Source: Paulinella micropora (Eukaryota > Cercozoa > Imbricatea > Euglyphida). Taken from it: a stretch of 64,000 nt of DNA. The stretch is from NCBI GenBank assembly GCA_009731375.1, contig BJOX01000356.1, forward strand, positions 335,400 through 399,399, read 5' to 3'. The translations under genes were made by a program, and so were the position numbers. The notes beneath the pieces were generated by a model that searched no databases, had not been told where the DNA came from, and was given only the letters and a program-made list of their open reading frames with translations. Within the stretch, counting starts at the first letter, position 1. Every line of letters starts with the position of its first letter. Of the stretch, positions 1-11,544 are shown in pieces.

Positions 1-46
<46 letters not shown>
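1..46. repeat. Poly(A) tract at window edge
   Basis: An uninterrupted run of 46 A lies at the left edge. It sits just beyond the 3' side of the minus-strand gene A, where it reads as poly(T) in the sense direction, so it is not that gene's poly(A) tail. It is a simple repeat or a contig-end artefact. Confidence 0.9.
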
Positions 47-48
<2 letters not shown>

Positions 49-99
49 GAAAGAAAAATGACAAGGAAATGACTAAGCATGAAACAAGATTGATCGAAT

Positions 100-3000
100 C
101 ATCGTCTGCAAGCTGTTTCTTCCCGGACTTTTCTTCATCCATACGAGAGAATGGAAGGATCGTCTCCTTCAAGGAATCGTCCGAACCATACTGCCAAGGA
201 ATCACGTTGAGGTCCAAAGCTCCTTTGGGTGCCCCAGGTTCCCGCGTGCCCCTTCCAGCTCTCTGGGCTATACGAAAGTGTTCATCCCCAAACCTGCGAA
301 CTCGGCTCTGATACCCGACACGTTGGCTTTCGTCGTTGTCAATAGCTAAAACGTGGAACCCAAGGGTCAGAGCGGCCAAAGTAGCAGAACCACTGCCGCA
401 GCAAAAGTCTATGACCATAAACTTGTCTGGGCTCCCGCCGAACATGTGTATCAACGCTGTAAACAGGCAACAAAAACAACGACATGAAGCCAAGCATAAA
501 GGACACAAATAAAACAGTAAGAGCAGCACCTTTGTCGAGCTTGACAGACTCTGACGTCTTGTTGACAGGCGGCTTGCCAGGAAGAGAAAACTTGTGGACC
601 TCATGCTGCACCAGCAAACAATTACCAGAACCAGAAACTTCCCATGGAACGATCTCCTCAAGATATTCATCCAAAGCGTCTTGTGCAACTGGAGGTGGTT
701 CAGGGCCAGTAGGTCGAAACGGAAGCTTGGATGCTTGTTCCCAGTTTACGAAGTTGGTGTAGCTGCTGGAGTAAACGCATGCAAATTCAATCACCAAGAT
801 GCACTAAGGCAACAGAACAAAAATCTCAGAATCCTTCAGATAATCAGGAAACGAAATCTGTTTACCCGAGAGTGGTCGCCAAACTCCAGCGATGGCTTCC
901 AGCGTGTACCAACGACGGTGACTGGGAACGCAGCATAGTAACCAGCACGGTAAGCGGCGTCGAAAACGTTGCCAGCCTGCTCAATCGGAACGTGAACACC
1001 AACAGTGAACTCCGTCGGAACTTTCTTGAAATCAGCACCGTATTCATCCGCAACGAGCTCTACAACAAAACAAGATCATTTTGAAACTCCGGATGACATG
1101 ACAGGAAAGAAAAGAGGAAACAACATGTCAAAAACAGTGATCTGACAAACAGAAAGGTACTGACAGCTTTGCGAAGAGCGCGGGCGTACTGCAAATTGTC
1201 CCAGGCAACTGAGTCCCACGGCCCTTGGCCCCAGCCCCAGGGTGCGTTCATGTTACATACTTAAAACCCGCCTTGGCAGAGTTGGTTTTCACGTTAAAGT
1301 CAAAATAAGTTTCACCAATATCTTTCAGTGTTGCATATTCCTGGAACGGGGACATGAGAGGGTAAAGAACGTTGTCAAAAGAACGTTCCGTTTGCAAATC
1401 GACAGCTGGTGAATGGATGTTGAATGTATAAAGTTTGCCAAAACTGTAGCCACTGCCGTCATCTTTCACGAAGAAAGGATGCTTCACTTGCCAAATATTC
1501 AGCGCGTGGGCGCTGTCGCCAGACGCGGCTGTGAAAACGTCGAATGCAGCCGAAGACGATGACGAAGACGAAGAAGAGCTGGACGATGAAGAAGAGCTCG
1601 ACGAACTCGATGCACTGCTCTGCTGCAACTGTTGGGCATGCCTATCTCGAAGTTGGTTACGTTGGTCGTACATCAATTGCAGACGTGACCTGTAAGAGTG
1701 CGGGAGGCATTTCCACATAGCCTCGGTATCAGGAACGGCATCCTCATCGTCGATGGCTTGCTTTTGCTCCTTTGATTTGGCCATCTTCTTTCTCCTTTTT
1801 TTTCTCCTCGTTGGCTCGTTTCTGAGCTGCCTTGATGAGATCTTTGCTTTGGTTAGCAAGGTCAACGAGGAACTCATTAGTGAGCTGCGGCCCAAGGACC
1901 TGTTGCAGCCGACGGGTCGACATGTCATCATGCTCTGAGAATTTCCTCGCGATCACGCACTTGACGTTGGCAAGGTTCTTCTCCATCTTGAGCCACTGAC
2001 AAACTTTGTTCAGCTTCAACTTTCCACGAATGATGTCGGCGAGACAGTCTAGAAGCAGCGCGTCAGAAACACCCTCCTGCAACTGGCTGAGTATAATCTT
2101 GTTCAGAGGATTAGCGTACTCAGAGAAATCGATGGACTCCCTGACGCGATCCTCCTCGCCCAGGGGTGGATTCTTCTTTCTCTCGAACTCTTTAAATGCA
2201 GGCGTGTGTTTGATCCACTCATCCTCAACAGACTTGTTTACTTGCTCCAACAAATTCCATAAATTTTGCGGGATCACAGCAATGCGGAGCGTGTAGTAGT
2301 GGTTGCGAAGGATGTTCACCATCAGGTCCACATCCGGAAAATTTTCTGGATTCTTGGTTGCGGCGTCGAACTTGTCGTCGCCAGGCCAGTCCTGGCTCAC
2401 GAACTTGGAAATCAGGAGAGCATCCCAACAAGCGGACGGAGGAATCATGTTCAGATTGTGGTAGTCGGTTTTGTTGGACACCAAGGACCGCAAGTAATCA
2501 TCCCTTTCGTCGATGGAAACACCCTTGGGAAGAAACGCAGAGAGCCTCACGAAGCTTGACAACCTGAGGAAAGAATTTCAAGCACGATATGCGATCTGAT
2601 TATCTGAAGGATTCCGAGAACTTAGCTCTGTTGCCTTTGATAGCCATGGAGAAGATTCAGACATGCAATAACATAGCATGCGATCTCATTATCTGAAGGA
2701 TTCCGAGGACTTGCCTCTGTTAACATTGAAAATAATCTCTCTTTCCAACCAAAAAACAAACCAGGAATACCCGCAATGCAAATGCAAAATGTGGTAAACA
2801 CGCCTTGATTCTCAGAATCCTTCAGATAACGAGTCCAAACATGGTGTACAAGAAAAATAAATGCAAAGTGGGCTGGCACATAGACAAAATTTGTACAGGA
2901 CGCATACTAGTAAAATCGTCTTCCTTCCAGTGATGCAAGGCTCCCTTCTGACTGAGGTCTCCGAGGATGTGGGCAGTCTTCTTGTCCAAGTTGACATAGC

Positions 3001-5848
3001 AAATGCAGGCATTGAAGCAAACGAGGGCGTGGGCCATTTTTGGGTCCTGCTGCAGGGATTGCTTGATCGCCATGATACCGCGTTTTCCTCCAACCACCAA
3101 GTAGTAGATGTCGTTGTGCTTTGAGTTGGGATACGCTTTTCTGACCTTGTCGGTCGGCCAGGCCAACTGGGTGTTTGTAGTGACCGCATGTTCCGGGATA
3201 AGACGCTAGGTGGCATCCAAGAATCCTTGGACGCTTTGGAATTGTATGAAATTCTCCTCGTTTTCCCAGAAAGGGTCCAAGAAGTTTTTGGTCAAAATGC
3301 CAATGTTTTGCTTGCCTCTGGGGGTTAGCATGACAGGTAAGACGTACGCCGGTGGAAGGTTCAAGAAACGGTTATCTTTGATCTTGCCCACGAGACTGGC
3401 AACTTGGCTTTTGTTGATTGGTCGACTCTGCCAACTCGCCTTGGCTTGATAAAGGCGATCAATATATATCTCGTACTTCCCAACCTCATTGTTCAAGCGT
3501 ATCTCCAACAGTTTTTGCTCCATTGGTTTGAGGCCTGTACCCTGCTTTGATTCACCCTCGATCGATTGCTCTTGGAGTGCTTCGCCCATGTCAAAACATG
3601 CTTCGCGGTCATCCGCTCGCGACACCAAAGACTTAGCACGAGCCGATGACGTCTGCTGTTTTTTTCTTTTCGACGACTTTTTATTCTTACCAGTGCGTTG
3701 CTTCTTCTTGGGCGGCTGGCCTGATTTTTTGGTTCGGGTGCTTGAGCCGGACGATAATTCATTGTCATCAGTCCATTCAGGATCATCTTTGTCCTCCTGT
3801 TCTTCGTCTTCATTTTGCTCTACTACTTCCACCTCCGGATCCTCCTCCTGGTCATTGCGTTGTTCGTGAGTCAATGTCCATTGCAAAGTTTCAGGTGGTG
3901 CAGGGGGTAAGGCTTGAGTAGCTGCTGAAGTGCTTGAAATAATGGTTGAAGAAGGGCTGGGTGGCTTCGGCGGCAAGATCGAATGGGTAAACCGAGAAAG
4001 ATTTAAGACAGGGTCTCCCCTGCCCGCTGACCTTGGGCTGGTGCTGGGTAGCGCTGAAGCAGACGAAGAACTTGGGGCAGAGGTAATTGGAGAAGACGGC
4101 AAAGGCGACTGCGCCAACGAGGCAGCGCGAGCAGGCGTAGCGCCAGAGGAACTTGCAGCGGAAGAAGACGAACAACTTGTATACCCCAGTACTTCTGTCT
4201 TCCAAAGAAAGGCGCCAAGTGGAACAAGATCATTTGTCACAGGAGAACTTGCCGGCTGCCTTCACCACAGGGGCCTGCGGAGGAAATTCCTGTGACAGAC
4301 CGTTTTCAATGCCGATCTTGAAAAGAACATCCAATATCTTGGGGTCCCTGCATAAACACAGATCAAAGATCGATTATCTGAAAGATTCCGAAGTCTCATG
4401 TCTGTTAGGGCAAAATATTGGTAAAGCGTCAAAAGCAACAAGTAGAAGGAAGGTGTACCAGGGAAGCTTGTATCCTTTTCCAACCTGGGCCTGGAAACCA
4501 CCGTGAACTTTGGACGCGTCGATCATGTTGTAGAACAATCTTGAGCCTGAGCGTTGGTCAGAAGTGGCAGTACTGACCAGGCGACAAAGACCTAAGCAAA
4601 AAAGCACGTTCTGTTGACAACTTTTTTTCAAAAATCGTTGTATCTTGTCAGTTAGTAAGGCAAGCACAGGTAATGGAAGCACAGAAATATTTTCCGAATC
4701 CTTCAGATAAGTAGAAACTGACTTGTGTTGACGCCAAAGTGAACATTTTTTTACAAGAGACCTGAAAATGAAGTAAACATAAATTTGTGTTGCACTCTCC
4801 ATACAAGCTTCCCATCAAGATTTTAAAAAAAAGTAACGGAGGTATAAAAAAACGACCATTATCAACTCCTTCGCGACTCCTTGGACAAACAGAGAATGCC
4901 ATTTCTGCACTGGAGCTACGAATTTGGTGGAACTGATAGAGAACCTATGAAAAGGTACATGCAAATTCAATCAAAAACTTTTAAAAAATGCTCCCAAAAA
5001 AAACATAAAACAAATAAATAAGAAATTGATTGTTAATGAAATAACTGTGACGAAGCAAAAAATACAAAAATGAGCAATACCGCAGGCCGCGGTGATGGAT
5101 CAGTACGTCCCCAGAGTCGTGGTCTTGCATGAGCTGCTCAGGAACGTGGCTAGCGAAATAAAATTTTTTCTCTCCTCTGCCAGGCTTCAACAGGGTGATA
5201 AAAAACATCTGATTTCTGGCGTGGTGTTGGGGTATTTGGGAGGGTAGAACCCAATTGTCATGGACGCAGGGATCGAATCCAAGGATTTGTCTTGGTTTTC
5301 CTAAACACAATGATGAATCTCAGTATTTGAAGGATTCCGAGAATTAGGTTGTGTACCTTTTCTTGGGATGTCCATACCTTTTCCCACCCTTTTTGGACCC
5401 CTGAACGTCTGCCTTTGGTGCTTCTGCTCTTCCTCTTCGTCCTCCCCTCCCCCTTCCAATAGTGTTCTTGGATTTACTCCTGCTGGACATATTGGCTACG
5501 CACCTGTAACCGATAAGAAGTGGTCTCTGGTGTCGGCCGGGAAGCTTCCGGCACTTTGGTCCTTGACTGAAACTCGAACTATAAAGAGGTTGTCAGCGCG
5601 CCAGCGGTTGGGAGTGTGCCTGCGGGACTCTGCGCATTGCCTTTTTGTACAAACTGGTTGGCAAAAAACTTGGCTGGGCATATGTTGTGCCATTGTCTTT
5701 GCACACAGCTCTCTATGCCATTTTTCATGGACGGAAATAAATCGTCAGTGCTGTCTTGGGCATTTGGCACTTCACCACGTTGAAGTTTGTAATTCAAACT
5801 TTTTGATTCAAAATTCAAGCGCCAGTTTTGGACATAGATAATTTTCAT
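100..5848 (-). CDS. Gene A: large multi-exon protein with C-terminal beta-class amino-methyltransferase domain (interrupted)
   Basis: Exons, in coding order on the minus strand: about 5848-5357, 5300-5081, 4932-4857, 4761-4723, 4592-4459, 4347-2908, 2563-1161, 1059-866, 803-530 and from 456 towards the edge. Introns are GT-AG and mostly 56-150 nt; the largest is about 340 nt. The middle is low-complexity (Ser runs; Lys/Glu-rich, probably nuclear or disordered). Near the C terminus a NAPWG motif (about 1250) precedes DFCCGSGS followed by LAIDND (about 415-345). That is the order motif IV then motif I of beta-class N6-adenine/N4-cytosine methyltransferases, so a SAM-dependent nucleic-acid methylase is inferred. 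Breaks: an in-frame TAG near 3206; frame changes near 4236, 1780 (an A7 run) and 1257. These may be sequencing errors at homopolymers or real decay. The 5' end is uncertain. Neighbour gene B is divergent. Not recognised as a named gene. Confidence 0.5.
339..1251 (-). other. Permuted methyltransferase module of gene A
   Basis: In sense order this region reads NAPWGWGQGPWD (a variant of the [DNS]PP[YFW] catalytic motif IV), then a stretch of about 150 residues, then FMVIDFCCGSGSATLAAL and HVLAIDND (the FxGxG-type SAM-binding motif I with an acidic residue ending strand 2). Catalytic motif upstream of the SAM motif is the beta-class arrangement known from CcrM-type enzymes. A one-base deletion just before NAPWG would break translation. 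Substrate (DNA or RNA, A or C) cannot be told from sequence. Confidence 0.5.
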
Positions 5849-5999
5849 TTATTTCATCTTCTTTGCAAACACCAAGACACATTCTTAGAAACTTGGAATC
5901 CTTAGGATTCGCAGAAACTCACTTGTGTTTACCTTTTTCAATTACATGAAATCGGCTTCCCTCACTTTCTATGGCGAGCACAAACACTTAACAAACGAC

Positions 6000-8900
6000 G
6001 TCTTCTACTTCTTTACAACCTGCAACCACAGCTGCTGTTAACTCTTCCTCAGATGGCAGAAGTAATTTAGCCAGACCTGGACAACATAGTAGAGGACATC
6101 GCCGCAGAGATCAGCAACGTGGAAGAAAACTGCCTCCAGCAGCTGCTCACAGGCACAAAAAAGAAAAGCTTGGAGTAAACGACATTGGAAAACACATGCA
6201 TACTCATTCCTGCAGCCACTTGGAAAATGTGATATCAGATGAAGTCGAAGGTTATCAACATCTTCTACAAGCTGTCTACGGCGCGGAACTTGTGAAGAAA
6301 ATCTAGACCCTCATTCCTCTGTTGGGTCTGAGCAAGAGCAAAATGACGACAGTGATGAGGCACCAAACCCTTCACGTCGAAAGAGATAAAATATCTTGGT
6401 ATTATGCTTGCATTTTAATTTTTGAAAGTAAGGCCCTAGAGCACGCAAACTTCGACTTTATCCTAAGCCCAGAAAAAATGACAGTATTGAATTCTGCCTT
6501 ATCCTCATGATTCTGAGGATTTATTTCTGTTACTTCTTACCAACTACTTTTTCATTTCCTTCGTTGTTCGGATTTCATGATAAGGTGAGGATTGAACAAA
6601 GTCCTGATCTTGAACTTTGAATTTACACTGTTCTTGTGTGGTGCAGACTGCAGGTACTGGAATGTAACTGGGATGAAAGCCTGAATTGCGTCAAGAGATG
6701 CTGCATTCGTTTGGAGGAAGACCAAATTCCAGAACTCCTCAATCGCTTAGCCCTGTCAGTGAAGAGGCTTCGTTTTTGGAATCTGTCACGATTCTACCAG
6801 AGCGAGGTTATTTTCGACCTCGTGCGAAATAATCGCAACTCAAAAGCTGAACAAGATCCACTTCAAACCATTCTGGTTTCTCAATTCACATTTTGCGAGA
6901 CCAGCGTGCGGCACATTTACGGTTTGAGCCGGCACCGTTGGTCAGTTTTCAGAGCTATCGGCGATCGTGACCCAAACCAACGACGTCTGCTTCGATCCGA
7001 CATCGATGTTGACCGACGTGGATTCACAACTACCTACTGCGAAAAATACCTCAACATCCTCAAGGTCGTACATTGCCACTCTGCAGGTTCTTGCCTGAGT
7101 CATTTTCTTTCAGTTGCTTGTTCCAGTGGACGATGTCACTTCAAGTAGACAGAAACTAGTTCTCAGAATCCTTCAGATAATTGTTTTTATGTTCTGCGGT
7201 CATGCAACGCAAAGTTTTTGAAGCTTCTTACAATTACTTATTCTTTTTTGCAAATGTAGAGGGACCTCGGCGACAAAGATCCTGCTTCCAAGTTCACCTA
7301 CTTGCCGTACCAAAGGAAAAAAGTTTACTAGGAAGCTGCTGTGCATGAAGCAAAAATCGATTATCCTGACACCGGCATCGATTGGCGTAAGACAGAGTCC
7401 ACTTTCTTCAAAGTTTGGAACGGCCTTGCTAACAGGCCTTCCAAATTTGTGCACCTTGTCATCAGAAAGAACCCACCTATCCGTAAGTGTCAGGAATGCG
7501 TCGATTCTTTCACAGCTCTGCTTGCAGCAAAAACAAAAGAGGAACTGCAGGCTGTTCGCCAAAGAAGGGCACCCACTTTGGTCATGTGAGAGAAGAACGA
7601 GCGATCTATGCCAGTCACATTCAACACGGGAGCATCCTCGCGAGTATGCAAGCCTTGCAGTCGACGGTATGGACCAAGCCAAAACCGCTGTCCCTTTTGC
7701 CAACGGTGTCCGAGATCGTGACCACTCTTATGCCAGGACGCAGGCAAGGTTATTGCAGTCGTGACCATAACGTTGGAACTTGTGGTTACGTCGCTCCGGC
7801 AGACATACCGCACAACGTCGACACTACCATTACGTTGCTTGTGGACGCGTTTCAATTTCTTCCCAAAACAGCCGACGGTCAGCTTGCACCGAAGCTCTTC
7901 ATCCAGATGGACAATACCAACGCTGATAATAAGACTCATGTCTTCCTTGCCTGGGCTGCGTCTGTGGTAGAAACCAAACTGTTCAAGCAAGTCGAGGCTA
8001 GTTTCCTGCCCCTCGGTCATACTCATGCGGACGTCGACCAGAAGATTTCGAATATCTCCAAGTATTTGTGGGCGAATCCAGTGCACACTTTTGCTGAGCT
8101 TGCCAAGGCTTGCAAAAGGGCGCTCCCAGACGATTGCATTCATGCCTGCGTCCTCAAGCGCAACTGGATCGTTAACTTCAAGCGTTTCTATGACGAACAA
8201 CAAGCCTTCAACAAGGATACGTTATGCGGTTCTCGCTTCGTGCATGGCTTCCTCTTCGATATTCAACTTCTTGACGAAGATTCAAGGTGGGGTGTGCTTG
8301 CAGACAAAAGCGTGGACGCGCTTGGAGCGTTGGGTTCCCAGCCAAACGCCACTGCGACTTCAACTTCCCGAAGCTTTGTATTTTGTGCCCACGGTGTCCC
8401 TCTTCAAAATGACCGAGCTGGACAAGATCATCCAGGGACTTGAGTCCTTTCTCAAGTTGCCTGAGGACGGACAAGACAACAAAGAAAGCAGCGAACAAGT
8501 ACCCTACGACTCTGACACTTCCGATGCAGGAGATTGGTCTGATGGATCAGGAGGTCGGGGACCCATAGTACGCCAACCGACAGAGCGCATACTTCGCTCT
8601 TGGAAAAAAAATCGCGCTCATCAACTTGGACTGCAAGATGAAGAGTGTGAGCTTTGCGTCGAGCTTGCCTCTTCGCAGCGTGACATCTTCATCAGCAGCA
8701 GGCAGGAGAAGGAAGCAAGAAACCTCGCCCGCCAACAAAAACAAAATGCTACGGAAAGACTCGCTGCTCACGTCAAGGGCACCGACTGCACACGCGACTT
8801 GGAGTTGAAGGAGGATGTCGTCGGGTCTGCAAACTGGGGTTTTTACACCACTTTGCTGCATCCCCGAAGAGAAGCATCAGTTCGCACCGTCAACACCTTG

Positions 8901-11544
8901 CCTTACTTGCGCATGATCATAAACTGTCTGGCATGCAACCTTGTTTCCATCACTTGCCCTCGGTTGAATTGCAGAACAAAATTTCCAAAATCCTTCAGAT
9001 AAGTAATTCTTGGTTTGTGTTGTTGCACTCTAATGAAAATCACATGCATGGTTGATTTTTACCGGCAGGAATCTCTGCTGGAAGAAGGACAACGATTGGG
9101 CAGAACTTCAAGTCGTAGAACAGACGTGGCAGGGCAAAGCGAGCTTGCCTCCGAGCATTCCCTGCTGAGGCCTGAAGTTGCTGGAGACGTTGACTTTTCT
9201 TTGGATGTTGCCGACTTGTCAGCACAGCAAAACCTTCAGGCATCAGAAGGCAATTCTGCACTGAGCACAGTGCGGCATGGTCGACAAGAAGGCAGTGCGC
9301 TTGGCGCGACCGACCGAAGCAAAATCCTCTTCAGCAGGAGCTCTCATCGCGCAGCTCTTACCGGCACCGCGAACTAGGGCTCTGCTTGCACCTGCGCTGC
9401 CGAGCCGAATCACTGCCCAGGACGCCCGCCTAGGAGAAATCACTCTTCTCGAGAAGTTCGACATTCGCTTCCCCAACCAAAGTCGACCGACCGACGGAGA
9501 AAAGAAGAAAAAAGACGACAGCAGCGAAGTGTTGAAGAAGGGAAATGCTTTCCTTCAGACTGGTGACATGGTGCTGGCTAGAATGGAATACTCCCTGGAA
9601 GAAGCTTCCGACCAAACCAGGCAGCCCGTTTCACTTTTTCAGGTCAAGAAAATTTTCAAGGACCGTCACGGCTGCGCAACCTGGATGAGGATGCGTTGGT
9701 ACGGAGAGGAGCAGAACGGGTTTTTAGGAAAGTACAGGGAGAAAAAAGAAAAGCTGAATGACAAAGACAAGAAGTTAATGGACTCCTTGCGATTGCAGGG
9801 CCAAGACGTCAGTAAGGACATCAGGTTCAAGATCACACCTGACGAAAATTTATTTCTTGCCGGAAGCGATGAAAACAACCTGGTGCAAGGGCAGCAGCTG
9901 GAAGCACCAATGTTGGTGCACTGGGGAAAACCCACAGATCTTCTGACAAGCCAGCACAGGATCCGCCATAACCTCATCAGGCTCATCACCACTGACATCA
10001 GACTACGAGCTCTGCCGGACGTCAACATCGTGGAGGCTGTGANNNNNNNNNNCACGTCAAGGGCACCGACTGCACACGCGACTTGGAGTTGAAGGAGGAT
10101 GTCGTCGGGTCTGCAAACTGGGGTTTTTACACCACTTTGCTGCATCCCCGAAGAGAAGCATCAGTTCGCACCGTCAACACCTTGCCTTACTTGCGCATGA
10201 TCATAAACTGTCTGGCATGCAACCTTGTTTCCATCACTTGCCCTCGGTTGAATTGCAGAACAAAATTTCCAAAATCCTTCAGATAAGTAATTCTTGGTTT
10301 GTGTTGTTGCACTCTAATGAAAATCACATGCATGGTTGATTTTTACCGGCAGGAATCTCTGCTGGAAGAAGGACAACGATTGGGCAGAACTTCAAGTCGT
10401 AGAACAGACGTGGCAGGGCAAAGCGAGCTTGCCTCCGAGCATTCCCTGCTGAGGCCTGAAGTTGCTGGAGACGTTGACTTTTCTTTGGATGTTGCCGACT
10501 TGTCAGCACAGCAAAACCTTCAGGCATCAGAAGGCAATTCTGCACTGAGCACAGTGCGGCATGGTCGACAAGAAGGCAGTGCGCTTGGCGCGACCGACCG
10601 AAGCAAAATCCTCTTCAGCAGGAGCTCTCATCGCGCAGCTCTTACCGGCACCGCGAACTAGGGCTCTGCTTGCACCTGCGCTGCCGAGCCGAATCACTGC
10701 CCAGGACGCCCGCCTAGGAGAAATCACTCTTCTCGAGAAGTTCGACATTCGCTTCCCCAACCAAAGTCGACCGACCGACGGAGAAAAGAAGAAAAAAGAC
10801 GACAGCAGCGAAGTGTTGAAGAAGGGAAATGCTTTCCTTCAGACTGGTGACATGGTGCTGGCTAGAATGGAATACTCCCTGGAAGAAGCTTCCGACCAAA
10901 CCAGGCAGCCCGTTTCACTTTTTCAGGTCAAGAAAATTTTCAAGGACCGTCACGGCTGCGCAACCTGGATGAGGATGCGTTGGTACGGAGAGGAGCAGAA
11001 CGGGTTTTTAGGAAAGTACAGGGAGAAAAAAGAAAAGCTGAATGACAAAGACAAGAAGTTAATGGACTCCTTGCGATTGCAGGGCCAAGACGTCAGTAAG
11101 GACATCAGGTTCAAGATCACACCTGACGAAAATTTATTTCTTGCCGGAAGCGATGAAAACAACCTGGTGCAAGGGCAGCAGCTGGAAGCACCAATGTTGG
11201 TGCACTGGGGAAAACCCACAGATCTTCTGACAAGCCAGCACAGGATCCGCCATAACCTCATCAGGCTCATCACCACTGACATCAGACTACGAGCTCTGCC
11301 GGACGTCAACATCGTGGAGGCTGTGACGCAGGCTCAAGCCAAAAAACCAGGTCGAAAATCAAGCAGGAAGCGTGTTGCTTCTTCTTCCTCCTCCTTCGAG
11401 GCTGAGGAAACCTCAGAATCGGCAAGGTCATCAAGCGTGCAGGACACCCAAACAGAAGGGCAAGAACTAATCGCTAAGACTTTTGTAGTTTTTTTTTTTT
11501 TGTTGCAGAAAGTCAATCTATTGCTGCAAACTTTTTTAAACTAG
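6000..11544 (+). CDS. Gene B: DDE-transposase-like protein resembling the DUF7869 family (interrupted)
   Basis: Exons can be traced from about 6060: ...6174, 6216-..., about 6640-7070, 7127-7144, 7260-about 8980, and 9069 onward. The core at about 7885-8050 reads LFIQMDNTNADNK, then SFLPLGHTHADVDQ. This is the D-N/E-N-K and GHTH-x-D-x-D pattern I know from DUF7869-type proteins, often multicopy and transposase-like. DGMDQAKT upstream also fits. A Ser/Asp/Glu-rich stretch follows. The C-terminal part (GDMVLARME, then ATWMRMRWYGEE) looks like a small beta-rich reader or DNA-binding module. Breaks: an in-frame TAA near the likely start, TAG near 7330, and frame changes near 7590, 7750 and 8290. 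It may be a decaying mobile-element gene, or sequence quality may be poor. The 3' third is duplicated around an assembly gap (8769-11326). It is divergent from gene A. Confidence 0.5.
8769..11326 (+). repeat. 1,274-bp direct duplication flanking a 10-N gap
   Basis: Bases 8769-10042 recur at 10053-11326 with an offset of 1,284. I saw no difference in the parts I compared. Both copies end exactly at the 10-N run (10043-10052). This is what two overlapping contig ends placed side by side would give, so gene B probably contains this segment only once. Confidence 0.85.
10043..10052. other. Assembly gap (10 N)
   Basis: Ten N between two copies of the same 1.27-kb sequence. The gap size is nominal. 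Confidence 0.99.

Noticed and set aside
1-46. Poly(A) tail of a processed pseudogene
   Set aside because: It lies at the window edge and no gene on the plus strand ends before it; the orientation is wrong for gene A.
3200-7335. Alternative genetic code (TAA/TAG read as Gln), suggested by stops in genes A and B where Gln would fit
   Set aside because: The pol ORFs of over 1,900 codons and the 585 codons of gene C contain no in-frame TAA or TAG, and gene C ends with TAA. Mutation or sequencing error explains the stops better.
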